Positions 1-10,844 of a DNA stretch of 64,000 nucleotides are shown here, piece after piece; positions within the stretch are counted from its first letter, which is position 1; each line of letters opens with the position of its first letter. A model generated the notes under the pieces. It ran no database searches, was not told where the DNA came from, and saw only the letters and a list, made by a program, of their open reading frames with translations. Source of the stretch: Macrotis lagotis (lineage: Eukaryota; Chordata; Mammalia; Peramelemorphia; Peramelidae). Location of the stretch: NCBI RefSeq assembly GCF_037893015.1, contig NC_133658.1, forward strand, positions 145,133,982 to 145,197,981, written 5' to 3'. A program made the position numbers and the translations under genes.

Positions 1-178
1 CCCAACAGACCTTATAGGCCTTCATTCCACTTTCCAATTAGTTGTTTGAATTTTAGTTTATTAGTTACATCCTTCAAAATTCTGAAAAGTCACGTAGACT
101 ATGGGAAGGACCACATTGAACTGCATCCTGAGGGTCGTTTTCTCTCATGTGTTCAGGCAACCTTTCTTCTTGAAAAAA

Positions 179-312
179 AATTTATGGCAATGGAGTTGAC
201 TTGCTCAAATTCACACAGCTAGGCAATTATTAAGTGTCTGAGGGTGGATTTGAACACAGGTCTTCCTGATTCTAGGGCTGCTGCTGCATCCACTGCACCA
301 TCTAGCAGCCCT
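179..312 (-). mobile_element. SINE fragment (marsupial tRNA-derived)
   Basis: Antisense SINE: GGCAATGG tail, CACACAGCTAGG, AATTATTAAGTGTCTGAGG, GATTTGAAC box and a CACCATCTAGCAGCCC head. Diverged. Confidence 0.85.
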
Positions 313-1002
313 AGTCTGTCTTTTCTTGAGCATTTTTGTGTCTGCTTCTTCTCAAGTAGACTTTATTAATGTTTCTTATTCAAATGTTCTTTTTCTGCCT
401 CTTTCAGCAACCAATATCCACATATCAAAGAGCAATATCTTACTTTTACAAATACAAGGAGAAAAGAATATTTTTTTAAAATTTCACCTGGCTTAAAGGT
501 TATTGAGGGAACAAAGAAGAGGGTGGGTAATCAGAATGAAATATCCTAGGAGATGGAAAAGAGAAGAGGAGAATGAAGTGACTTAGTGTTTCCTGAAATC
601 AGAACATCGTCAAAGAGGTAGAAAGATGAAGAGAGGAAGCTTATGAACCCTAATCTTACCTATGTTGAACTAGGTAAAAGTAGAATCAAGGGATCAATAT
701 CTAAGCTAGGCAGAGTAGGTGGGATAAGTTTGTTTAAAAAAGACTGGCATCAGATTTCTTTATATAAAATAAGCTGGTGCTACCTAAAAAAAGTTTTAAA
801 AGGCAAGAATTAGAAGTTGGCGTGGTCTGGGTATGAAGTGAATTGTGTGAAGAGGCTTGGGATAATTATTTTAAACAAAACAAACTGCAAGTTTAAGAGA
901 AAAAATTTAAATGTAATAGGATTTGATGTAAGGAAAAATAATTATATTTTGATGTTACTGAACTAAAAAAAATGGGCAATTATAGAGTAAAATAGAGATG
1001 AT
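313..1002. other. Unassigned intergenic sequence
   Basis: AT-rich sequence with no convincing open frame and no repeat family that I recognise. Confidence 0.6.
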
Positions 1003-1216
1003 ATCAAGTCATTTCAGTTGTGCCTGACTCTGTGATCCCATTGGAGTTTTCTTGGCAAAAAGACTGGAGTGGTCTGCTATTTCCTTTGTAGTTCATTTTA
1101 AAGATGTGAAAATTAAGCAAAGAGGTTAAGTGATTTACCCAGGTTACATAGCTATCAAGTGTCTGAGGTCACATTTGAACTCAGGTCTTCCTAACGCCAA
1201 GGGCAGCACTGTGTAC
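1003..1216 (-). mobile_element. Long-type marsupial SINE
   Basis: Antisense copy of the longer SINE whose 3' half reads (sense) AAATGGCAAACCACTCCAGT and CCAAGAAAAC. Here seen as TTTTCTTGGCAAAAAGACTG, with the tRNA-like box near its right end. Confidence 0.85.
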
Positions 1217-1564
1217 ATTATTGCAGATAAGAAATACATATATAGTCATGCAGAGTTAAATTGAGAGAGCTCATGAGTTTAACATTAGGTTAACATTAAG
1301 TTTAACATTAGGCTTTAAAAGAATCTCTCAAAAAGGAAAGACATAACTGATGATTTTTAGATAAAGTAGTAGGAAAAATAGATACCATCAAGAGAGACAC
1401 AGATAAATGGCATCTTAAAAAAAATAAATTGAACAAATCTTAAATGAATTCCAAAAGGGGAAATACATGGGACTAGATGAATTTGCATCCATAAATTCTA
1501 CCAAAATTTTTAAAGAACAATTAATTATGATGCTACATAAATGACTTGAAAAAAATAGGAAAAT

Positions 1565-1735
1565 TTGGGGCAGCTAGGTGGTGTAGTGGATAAAGCACCA
1601 GCCTTGGAGTCAGGAGTATCTGGGTTCAAATCTGGTCTCAGACACTTAGTAATTACCTAGCTGTGTGGCCTTGGGCAAGCCACTTAACCCCATTTGCCTT
1701 GCAAAAAAACTTAAAAAAAAAAAAGAAAAAAAAAG
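1565..1735 (+). mobile_element. Short marsupial SINE with target-site duplication
   Basis: GGGGCAGCTAGGTGG head, CAGGAGTATCTGGGTTCAAAT box, GTGTGGCCTTGGGCAAGCC and a CCTTGCAAAAAAA tail. Flanked by a 15-bp repeat AAAAAATAGGAAAAT (1550-1564 and 1736-1750). Confidence 0.93.
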
Positions 1736-1750
1736 AAAAAATAGGAAAAT

Positions 1751-2530
1751 AAGCCATTCTGGAAAGCAGTTTGGAACACTGCCCCAAAAGCTATTTAAAT
1801 GGTTTGTAGCCTTTGCTCCAGAATTCTTTTATGCCCATATCCCATAGAGATTAAAAGAGGATAGGGACTCATAATATTTCTCAAAAAAAAACAAGTAAAA
1901 TAGACATTTCTGTATCTATAAATAGAAAAATATTTATACTATTTTTGTGTGACAAAGAATTGGAAACTGAGGGAGTGCCCAACAATTGGGGAATAGCTAA
2001 AGAAGTATATGAAGGTGATAGAATACTATTGTGCTATAAAAAATGATACAAGGAATATTTTCAGAAAACCTTGAGTAGACTTTTATGAAATAAATTAAAA
2101 TAAATGCAAATGATGCAATAAAATTACAAAAAGAGAATGAAATAGATAAGGGGAACAAAAAAATATTGAAGGAAACTACTCTAAACCAAAAGACCAATTT
2201 ATATAATATGAACAATATTGGAAAGACAAAAAAATTGAAAGACTAGGAAATTCATATCAACACAATGACCAACAACAATTCCAAAGGACTCGTAATGAAA
2301 CATACTATTCCCTATCAGATAGAAGAAATGTGATGGACTAAGAATGCAAATTAAAGCATCTTTCGTTTCTTTTTTTCTTTCTCTTTTAGACATAGGTAAT
2401 TGAGAAATATACTTTGCTTGACTATATTTATTTGTAATGGTTCTGTTTTCTTGTCTTCTCAATGGTGGGGGAGATGCTTGGCATGGTAGGGAAAAAGAAA
2501 ATTTAGACCTGAAAACAAAATTGAATTTAA
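1751..2530 (+). mobile_element. LINE-1 3' end, 5'-truncated
   Basis: The typical marsupial L1 tail: CATTCTGGAAAGCAGTTTGG, then TTGGAAACTGAGGGAGTGCC, CAACAATTGGGGAATAGC and an A-rich end. A copy of GAAAAAAATAGGAAA follows its 3' end near 2537, as at its 5' side, suggesting the target duplication within the older ORF2. Confidence 0.85.
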
Positions 2531-3046
2531 AAAAATGAAAAAAATAGGAAAGGAAGTCCCACCAAATTCCTTTTATGACACAAGCATAGTCTTGATATTT
2601 AATTTGGTTTTTAATTGGGGGGGGGTTTAATTTATTCTTTCTCTAATTTTTTTAGTTGCATATTTAGTTCATTGATTTCCTCTTTCTCTAATTTATTCAT
2701 GTAAGCATTTAAAGATATAACATATCCCCTGACAGTCACCTTGAGTGTATCTCATAGGTTTTGGTATATTGTATCATTATTGTCATTATCTAGAATGAAA
2801 TAATTTCTATAATTCTATAATTTGTTGCTTGATCCACTCATTCTGTTTCCAATTAGTTCTGGGTCTATTTCTCCCTGGCCCAGTATTGCATATGATTTTT
2901 ATTACATTGTGTTCTGAGAAAGATGTATTCACTATTTCTGCCTTTCTGCAATTTATCATTAGGTTTTTATGTCCTAGTCATGGTCAGTTTTTGTGGAAGT
3001 GCCATGTACTGCAGAAAAAAAATATATATATTTCTTTCTATCCCCA

Positions 3047-3397
3047 TTAAATTTCCTCCATAGGTCTATCATATCTAGGTTTTCTAACAATCCTCTTTAC
3101 CTCCTTAACTTCTTTCTTGTTTATTTTATGATTCGATTTATCTAAATCCGACAGTGGGAGGTTGAGCTCTCCCACTAGTAGAGTTTTGCTGTCTATGTCT
3201 TTCTGTAGCTCTTTCAACTTCTCCTCTAAGAATTTGGATGCTATCCCATCGGGTGCATACATATTTAGTATTGAAATCACTTTATTATATATGGTACCTT
3301 TTAGGAGGATATAGTTTCCTTCCTTATCTCTTTTAGTGCTATCTATTTTTGCAACTGCTTTATCTGAGATAAAGATTGCTACCCCTGCCTTTTTCAC
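3047..3397 (-). pseudogene. LINE-1 ORF2 endonuclease fragment
   Basis: A 116-codon open stretch resembling the L1 APE-type endonuclease: KKAGVAIFISDK, ISILNMYAPDG, then GELNLPLSDLDKS. The usual L1 motif is GDFNTPLS with a catalytic Asp; here the Asp is Glu. Upstream and downstream frames contain stops, so it is dead. Confidence 0.85.
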
Positions 3398-4199
3398 TTC
3401 AGCTGAAGCAAAATATATTTTGCTCTAACCTTTTACCTTTACTCTATATGTATCTCTCTGCTTCAAATGACTTTCTTGTAAGCAGCATGTTGTAGGAATC
3501 TGGTTTTTAATCCACTCTGCTTTCTGCTCATGTTTTAAGGGAGAATTCATCCCATCCGCATTCAAGGTTATAATTACTCTTTATTGCCCTCCATGCTATC
3601 TTCCTTGTTTGTATTTTTCCCTTTCCCCAGTTATCCATATTCCCCAATGTTTTGTTTCTGAATAACACCACCTTCAATGTGTTTGCCCTCTTAAATTGAC
3701 CCCTCCCCTTTTTACCCTTCTTCCCTTCCTTCTGTGGGTTCTCCTTTTTCCCCCCTCCCCATTCCCCATCCCTGTCCCCCCTCCCCTTTTTCCCTTTTAA
3801 TTCTTGAAAGGTAAGATAAGTTTCTTAATTTTATTAAGTGTGTCTAAATTAACTTTAAGCCAAGTCTGATGAGATGAAGATTCAGATGGTTCTCACCTCC
3901 TCCCTTCTTCCCCTCAATTACAGTAGGTCTTTTGTACTTCTGGGTGTAATGAGATTTAACCCATTCAGTCTCCCTCCAACCTCCCTTCTCCTTACTGCCC
4001 CCCCCTTTTAAGAAGTATTGTTTTTAAATCATTCTCTCTGAGTCACATGAAAAGTCATGAGTGTCCATCACTTCTGGCTATGTATATTCTCTCTAATAGA
4101 GTTACAATTCTCAAGAATTATGAGACTCTTTCTCCCAAGTAGGTATATAACCAGTTTCATCTTATTGTATAGCAGTTAGTTTTTTTAACTTTTTCATGT

Positions 4200-4853
4200 G
4201 TCTCTTGAGCCTCCTGTTTGATGTCCAAATTTTCTATTTAGCTCTGGTTTTTTTGTCATGAAATCTTGGAAATCTCCTATTTCATTAAATGTCCATCTTT
4301 TTCCCTGGATGAGAAGGCTCAGTTTTGCCAGATAGTAGATCCTTGGCTGCATTCCAAGCTCCCTTGCTTTTCAGAATATTTCATTCCAGGCCCTTTGATC
4401 CTTTAATGTTGCTTTGGCCAGGTCCTGCATAATCCTTACTGTGGCTCCTTGGTATTTAAATTTTTTCTTTCTGGCTGCCTGCAGGATTTTTTCCTTTATC
4501 TGACAGTCCTAGAATTTGGCCACAATATTCCTTGGTGTTTTCATTTTAGGATCTCTTTCCATAGAGGATCAATGTATTTTTTCAATAACTATTTTGCCCT
4601 CTGGTTCCCTGTTATCAGGGCGATTTCCCATCACTAAATCCTGTAATATTAAGTCCAGGCTTTTTTCTCTCCAATGTTCTCAGGAAGGCCAATAATTTTC
4701 AGATTCTCCCTTCTCGATCAGTTCTTGAGGTCAGTGGTTTTGCTGATGAGATATTTTACATTTTTTTCTATTTTTTTAAATCATTTGGTTTTGTTTAATA
4801 CAGTCTTGTTGTCTCATGAAGTCATTAGTTTCTGCCAATTCCATTCTTTTTTT
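4200..4853 (-). pseudogene. LINE-1 ORF1 C-terminal part (interrupted copy)
   Basis: The reverse translation shows ENLKIIGLPE, ERDPKMKTPRNIVAKF and EKILQAARKKKFKYQGATV, the RRM and C-terminal parts of L1 ORF1p, with several stops. It continues from the N-terminal part at 8074-8457 across the inserted half-LINE. Confidence 0.8.
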
Positions 4854-5597
4854 AAGAGAAGATTTTTCAGGGGCAGAGCCAAGATGGCAACAAGAAGGGA
4901 TTGAGTCTTAGGAGCTCTCTGATAAAATTCATCAGCTAAGGACTCTAACTAAACTTTCGAGAGACAGAACCCACAAAGGGACCCAGTGAGGCAGTTCTCC
5001 TACTCAAGGTAACCTGGAAAAGAGCAGAAAGGCTCTGCTCCCCCAGGGTCGGAGAGGCGGCCTGCCAGAGGGGTGGCCCACCAGAGCCAAAGAACCTCAT
5101 CCTCCCAGAGGCAGCCCCAGGGTGCTGGGGGTCTTAGCTCACAGCAGCGGGGGAGTCTCCTGAGCTGCACCCCGAGGAGCACCAGGCACAAAGTGGGGGA
5201 CCTCTGCCAGAGCAAGCACGTGGAGCCCAGCCCTCAGGGCACACAACAAGCAGCATGGTCTTTCCCCAGCCCTAATCCAGGAAACAGAAGCAGGAGGAGC
5301 CAGTAAGCAGGAGCCTCCAGGGCATGAGCCCACTGAGCTGAGGGGAGTGAAGAGAGACTGCCTAGCTCTGTCCTCTGCCCCTGAAACAGGACTCTGGGGC
5401 TCTGACCACATTCAGATCCTGACCACAGTCTAGGCCCCCCCCATAGAACAGCAGCCCCCCCCATCAGCCCCTTGGCAGAGGGGTGGCTTATGGTCATTCA
5501 CAGACCAGGAGGGAGGACAGAACCTCACACACTGAGACCCTTGTGGGAGTGTCCCAAAAGCTCAAGAAACACCCCAAACCAGGCCCAGGCTGGGAAA

Positions 5598-6708
5598 ATG
5601 AGCAAGCAGAGAAACAAAAAGAAGACTATTGAGAAATATTTTGCAAATGAGCCCAAGAAGGACCAAAATACTCAGTCTGAAGATGAAGAAGCACAAGCTC
5701 CTGCATCTAAAGACTCCAAGAAAAACAGAAATTGGGCTCAGGCTAATAGAGCTCAAAAAAGACTTTGAAAATCAAATGAGGGAGTTGGAAGAAAAACTGG
5801 GAAAAGAAAGGAGAGAGATGCAGGAAAAACATGAAAATGAAGTCAGCAGCTTAGTCAAGGAAATCCAAAAAAATGCTGAAGAAAATAGCACGCTAAAAAC
5901 CAGCTTAGGTCAAATGGATAGAACAGTTCAAAAAGTTATTGAGGAGAAGAATGCTTTAAAAAGCAAAATTGGCCAGATGGAAAAAGAGATAAGAAAACTC
6001 TCTGAGGAGAACAAATCCTTCAGACAAAGAATAGAATTCAGGGAGATTGATGAATTTAACAGAATTCAGGAATCAATACTTCAAAACCAAAAAAATGAAA
6101 AATTAGAAGAAAATGTGAAATATCTCATTGAAAAAACTGATATGGAAAACAGACTTAGGAAAGATAATTTAAAAATTATTGGAATACCTGAAAGTCATGA
6201 TCAGGAAAAGAGCCTTGACATCATTTTCAAAGAATTATTACTACAGGAAAATTGCCCTGATATTCTAGAAGCAGAGGGCAAAATAGAAATGGAGAGAATC
6301 CACCAATCCCCCAGAGAAAGAGATCCCAAAAAACCAACCCCTAGGAATATTATAGCCAAGTTCCAGAACTCCCAAGTCAAAGAGAAAATATTACAAGCAG
6401 CCAGAAGGACACAGTTCAAATATCGTGGAGCTGCAGTCAGGATCACACAGGACTTAGCAGCAGCTACACTGGAAGCTCATAGGGCTTGGAATACAATATA
6501 CCAGAAGGCAAGAGAGCTTAGAATGCAGCCAAGAATGAACTACCCAGCAAAGCTGAATGTCCTCTTCCAGGGAAAAAGATGGACTTTCAATGAACCAGGG
6601 GAATTTCAAAGGTTCCTTTTGGAATGGCCAGAGCTGAACAGAAGGTTTGATCTTCAGATACGGGACTCAAGTGAAGCATGGAGATTGGAGGAGAGGGGGG
6701 AAATATGA
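5598..6708 (+). pseudogene. Half-LINE ORF1, one frameshift
   Basis: ORF1p-like RNA-binding protein. It starts MSKQRNKKKTIEKYF; a frameshift near 5720-5740 moves reading to the next frame, which is then open to the stop at 6708. Order: Lys-rich N-terminus, a heptad coiled coil (about 5750-6160), the RRM-like region (NLKIIGIPESHDQEK; RDPKKPTPRNIIAKF), and the C-terminal domain (MQPRMNYPAKLNVLFQGKRW). About 370 residues if read through, near the usual ORF1p size. Only one break is visible, so the copy is comparatively young. Confidence 0.88.
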
Positions 6709-7184
6709 GGGACTTAATGAGGATGAACTGCATGTATTCCTGCATAGAAAAATGACACTGATAATACTCATATGAACCTTCTCAGTTAATAGAGCAGGTA
6801 GAGAGAGCTTTTATAGTTGAAGCACAGGAGAAAGCTGAATTCGAAGATAAAATATGGTGTAAAAATGGAGTCAATAGAAAAAAAAGGGAAATGGAATAGG
6901 AGAAAGAAAAAGGAGAGAGGGAATAGTCCAAGATATTTCACATAAGATTTTTTTTTATTACAATGAGCTATTGCAATGATATGGAAAGGGGGAGGCAAGG
7001 GGGAATGAGGGAAACTTTGCTCTCATCAGAGATGGCTAGGAGAGGAAACAGCAAATATACTCAATGGGGTATAGACATCTGGAGTAAGAAGGAGGGGGGA
7101 ACAGGGGGTAGGGGTGGGGATGTGAATAAAGGAGGAGAGGATGGACCATGGGGGGAGAGTGGCCAGATATAACACATTTTCTTT

Positions 7185-7330
7185 CTTACTTCTTGCAAGG
7201 GGCTGGGAATGGAAGGCCTGCCCAGGACCACAGGGCCAGGTGGATTCTGGGCCTAAAGGGTAGTGTGGGGGCTCAGGGCTTCTTGGCCCCGGGACCAGGG
7301 ATCTGTCTGCTGCGCCACTCAGCTACCCTA
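7185..7330 (-). repeat. SINE-derived module 1 in half-LINE 3' region
   Basis: A GC-shifted relative of the antisense SINE: GCAAGGGGCTGGG, CCTGCCCAGGACCACAGGGC, then CTGCTGCGCCACTCAGCTAC. Strongly diverged from ordinary copies. Confidence 0.6.
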
Positions 7331-7544
7331 CAGCAGAGTCAGAGTGAAAGGAGAGAGAAAAATAGAGTACATGGTAGTAGAGAAATAAGAAAGGAGGGAG
7401 TTGCGATCAGCAATGACAAGGGTGAAAAAATATGGAAATAACTTTTGTGATGGACTTATCATAAAGAATGAGATCCACCCATGACAGAGTTGTTGGTGTT
7501 GGAACAAAGACTCAAGCACATTTTTTGTTATGATTATTTGGGGG

Positions 7545-7682
7545 AGGGTGCAGGGCAAATAGGGCTGGATGGCCTGCCTGGGGCCACATAGCAGGCTGAT
7601 CTTTGGGTGTCTGGGGCCAGATTTGGACCCAGGTGCTCCTGGCTCAAGGGCCAATGCTCTGTCTGTCACCCAGCCACCCCTA
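7545..7682 (-). repeat. SINE-derived module 2 in half-LINE 3' region
   Basis: Antisense SINE-like: TGGCCTGCCTGGGGCCACAT, CCAGATTTGGACCCAGGTGC, CACCCAGCCACCCC. Same orientation as modules 1 and 3. Confidence 0.6.
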
Positions 7683-7737
7683 CTATTATTACTATTTTAT
7701 TTTATTTTGGGTCTTTTTTTTCTTTTTTTTTTTTTTT

Positions 7738-7882
7738 TGGTTTTTGCAGGGCAGTGGGGATTGGGTGGCTTGCATGTCACATGGCTGGGTGATTGTTGGG
7801 TTTACGAGGCTGGATGTGGACTTGGGTGCTCGTGGCTCCAGGACTGTTGCTTCGTCCATTGCGCCACCTGGCCATACCTACA
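7738..7882 (-). repeat. SINE-derived module 3 in half-LINE 3' region
   Basis: Antisense SINE-like: TTTTTGCAGGGCAGTGGGGA, ATGTCACATGGCTGGGTGAT, TTGCGCCACCTGGCCA. Preceded by a long T-rich run. Confidence 0.6.
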
Positions 7883-8073
7883 ATTATTACTATTATTATT
7901 TTTTATTTTAATTTTTTCCTCTCCCCTTTACTTTTTTTGCCCAAACAAGTCTATCTATATTCATGGGGGAGGAGGAGGGGTATTTTGTTTACTTGTAAAG
8001 AAGAATATTAATGTAAAAAAAACATTTGTACAAAATGAGAATAAAAAAAATAAATTTAAAGAGAAGATTTTTC

Positions 8074-8457
8074 TTCCTTTATCTTTTGCAACTCCTTTTC
8101 CATTTGGTTCATTCTATTTTTGAAGGACTTTTCTATTTGCCCAAATGTAGTTTTGAGAGAATCATTTTCTTTTTGCTTTTTGCCCAGTTGAAGATCTGAG
8201 TTATTCTCATTTTGTATTTGTCCAATTGTATTTTCCAAGGATTTGTTTTCTTGTTGCAAGATGTCAATTTTCTCTTGAGTTTCTTTCCCCAATTTTTCCA
8301 ATTGATTTTTAAACGCCTTCCTGATTTCTTTAAGGAAGTCTTTCTGGGCTGGAGACCAATTCATATTCTCCTCAGCAATGCTAGATCTCTCTGATTTAGA
8401 ATCTGTCTCTTCTAAGTGTTTCTCCATGGGACCCCCTTTTCTCTGGCCTTTTTTCAT
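8074..8457 (-). pseudogene. LINE-1 ORF1 N-terminal coiled-coil part
   Basis: Starts MKKGQRKGGPMEKHLEE and continues as a Leu/Lys/Glu-rich heptad coiled coil (for example NMNWSPAQKDFLKEIRKAF). Cut by the half-LINE insertion at the 15-bp target sequence. Confidence 0.85.
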
Positions 8458-9428
8458 CTTGTGTTGGGGTGGGGGCTGGCTCTCAGAGGTTTGCTTTTGA
8501 GTATCCTAGAGGCTTTGTTCACTTGGCTTAGTAATTCCAAGGACCAGCTAGTAGGGGGTGCTAGTTCCTTTCTCTAGAGTGAGGTCCTCAGCAGCAGGGT
8601 CTGAGTTAACCTTGAAAACTGGGCTGGGCCCTGGGGGGAGGGAGTTAATCTCTTTCTGCTGAGTGAGCTCTGCCACCCTGAGGTGGGGGGGTATTTATTG
8701 TTTGTTTGTTCTGGGCAAAGGGTTCTGCTGAGAGTGTGGAGCTCAGGTCCCTGGCCTAGCTGGTTGTTCTCCAGGCATGCTCTGAGACTCTGTGCTGGAA
8801 CTCACCCTCCCATAGCTCTTCTCCCCCTTGGACCCCCAGGTCTTCACTCCCCTCCCCCACCAAAGACTAAAGTTGGATCTCACACATCCACTCACCAAAG
8901 TCTCCACAGCTGAGGCTGACCCTCTGGCCTCCCCCAGAGCTGATCCTCTGCTCTCGTCTCCAGTTCACCCACAATCCCCTTGGACAGACCTTCTTGGTAG
9001 GTGTTCTTCTCCTAGCTTCTCTTTCTGGGTTTTGTTGATAAATTTCTATTAAAAGGTTTCTCTCATGTTATTTCTGAGGGGAAAGAGAGAGCACCTATTA
9101 GTGTCTCTCTTCTCTCCACCATCTTGGCTGGAAATCTGTATAGTCTTGATATTTAAACCAAAAAGTGTCAAAATAAAGAAAACTAAAGACCAATATCCAA
9201 ATTTTATGTAAAATATTGGCAAGGACACATATCACAAAGATTATACACTATGACCAGGCTGTACTTAATACTAGGAATTTGGGACTGGTCCATTTTTAGG
9301 AAAACTATAATTATAATTGACCATGTTTAATGGCAAAAACAATAATCATATGGTTATATCAATAGATTCAGAAAAGACTTTTGACAAGCCTTTTGACTAC
9401 ACCCATTCATATTAAAAATTATAGAAAG

Positions 9429-9580
9429 TGGGGCAGCTAGGTGGCGCAGTGAATGGAGCACTGGCCTTGGAGTCAGGAGTACCTGAGTTCAAATCCGGCC
9501 TCAGACATTTAATAATTACCTAGCTGTGTGGCCTTGGGCAAGCCACATAACCCCATTGCCTTGCAAAAAACTAAAAAAAC
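9429..9580 (+). mobile_element. Short marsupial SINE with target-site duplication
   Basis: Well-preserved copy (GGGGCAGCTAGGTGGCGCAG head) in the old ORF2. Flanked by AAAATTATAGAAAG (9415-9428 and 9581-9594). Confidence 0.95.
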
Positions 9581-10668
9581 AAAATTATAGAAAGCATAGT
9601 AATGATTGGAGCTTTTCTGAAATTCTTAAATTTATCTACATCTTCTAATACCAAAAGCCATGATAAGTAATATTTATATTAAACCATTCATTATAAGGGG
9701 GGTTAAAAACTTTTCTAATAAGATTGGAGTAGAACAAGGATATCCATTATCATCATTCAGTCTGGTGCTAGGAAACCCAATATAATATTAGAAATGTTAA
9801 CTATAACAATAAGACAAAAAAATGGGAAAAAAAAGAAATGGAAAGAATAAGCACAGGCGAAGAAACAAAACTATCACTTTTTTGAAGATGACATAATTTA
9901 TATCATAAACTGTACTTAGTGAAATTGAAACAATTATAAGTCCATCCAAGTCATTAACATTTCTGTATATTGCCAACAAAGTGCACAGAAAGAGTCAAAA
10001 ATGGACAGAACCAAGATTGTAGAGCAGAAGTAGCAAATCAGCTCTCCCATCTTTCTTCAAACAATTTTAAAATGTCAAATTGAATTCTGGAGTGGTATAG
10101 CCAACAAAAGGTCAGGGTGAAACAGTTTTCCAATCCAAATCAACTGAGGAGGTCAGCAGAAGAGGTCTGTGACACTGGGGCAGAAGCTAGTCCAAAGTAC
10201 AAGTGGCAGCAGCATGAGTGGTAGATATTGGAGGTAGGAGTGACAGTGGCAGCAGTAGCTTTGGAAGCTTTTTACTCAGAGATGTCCAACAACTAGTCAG
10301 AAAGAGATTACAGGGGCTCTTTTGCTGGCACTGAGTACAGGACCTGATACTGTTTGGCAACTTCATTGCCCATATGCAGCAGTTATGGGTTACAATTCTA
10401 GGACAGAGAGGACAGTCACAAGGAAGTAGGGGCCCTGGACAGTCTAAAACCTAAGAGATGTGCTAGTGCTTATGGCTACGGGGAAGCAGAGCCCTTCCTG
10501 AGTAAAGATGAGAGCTCCAAATCTCTATCCAGTTGATACCCACCTTGGAAGCACCTAAAACTTAGAGACCTATGGATCTACCTCTGAAAATAGCAGAGCA
10601 AAAATACTTAAAGCTTGAGATAGTGCCTCTCAAGTCCCAAATGAGCAGAGCCCAACTTTAACATAAGG

Positions 10669-10844
10669 GGTTTTTTTGTTTGTTTTTTTAGGGTTGCTTT
10701 TTTTTTTTGCAAGGCAACCGGGGTTAAGTGGCTTGCCTAAGGCCACACAGCTAGGTAATTAATAAGTGTCTGAGGCCAGATTTGAACCCAGGTACTCCTG
10801 ACTCCAGGGCCGGTGCTTTATCCACTGCGCCACCTAGCTGCCCC
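10669..10844 (-). mobile_element. Short SINE, antisense, with target-site duplication
   Basis: GCAAGGCAACCGGGGTTAAG to CACCTAGCTGCCCC. Flanked by TAACATAAGG (10659-10668 and 10845-10854). Confidence 0.93.

Larger units (their letters stand above)
4869..8058 (+). mobile_element. ORF1-only half-LINE (HAL1-like), complete with target duplication
   Basis: A 3.2-kb element flanked by AAGAGAAGATTTTTC (4854-4868 and 8059-8073). It opens with a LINE-1 style 5' end (GGGGCAGAGCCAAGATGGC), has a GC-rich 5' UTR of about 730 bp, one ORF1, and a 1.35-kb 3' region ending in an A-rich tail (AATAAAAAAAATAAATTT). There is no ORF2 (no endonuclease or RT) anywhere inside, so the element must have been moved by another LINE's ORF2. 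Known HAL1 elements of mammals have this layout. Assignment to HAL1 is inference from structure. Confidence 0.82.
2603..9139 (-). mobile_element. LINE-1, intact 5' end but 3'-truncated, interrupted
   Basis: Minus-strand LINE-1 with a flanking 17-bp duplication ATAGTCTTGATATTTAA (2586-2602 and 9140-9156). From its 5' end: a 5' UTR (9139-8458) opening with GCCAAGATGGTGGAGAG; ORF1 start at 8457; interruption by the half-LINE at 8073-4869; the ORF1 remainder (4853 to about 4200); an inter-ORF stretch; ORF2 endonuclease (3397-3047). It ends shortly after the endonuclease domain near 2603. It lacks RT and the normal 3' end, yet both flanks carry the duplication. About 3.3 kb without its insert. Confidence 0.85.
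1330..9996 (+). mobile_element. Old LINE-1 ORF2 (reverse transcriptase part), multiply interrupted
   Basis: Plus-strand LINE-1 ORF2 debris. The stretch 1380-1545 encodes an RT-upstream motif resembling ELPKGKSPGPDGF. Pieces 2536-2602 and 9157-9996 resume the same ORF2 (resembling FYDTSIVLI, then AFDK and later RT motifs). The pieces are separated by a LINE-1 3' end, a SINE, and a minus-strand LINE-1 that itself contains a half-LINE. Many stops; inactive. Confidence 0.8.
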
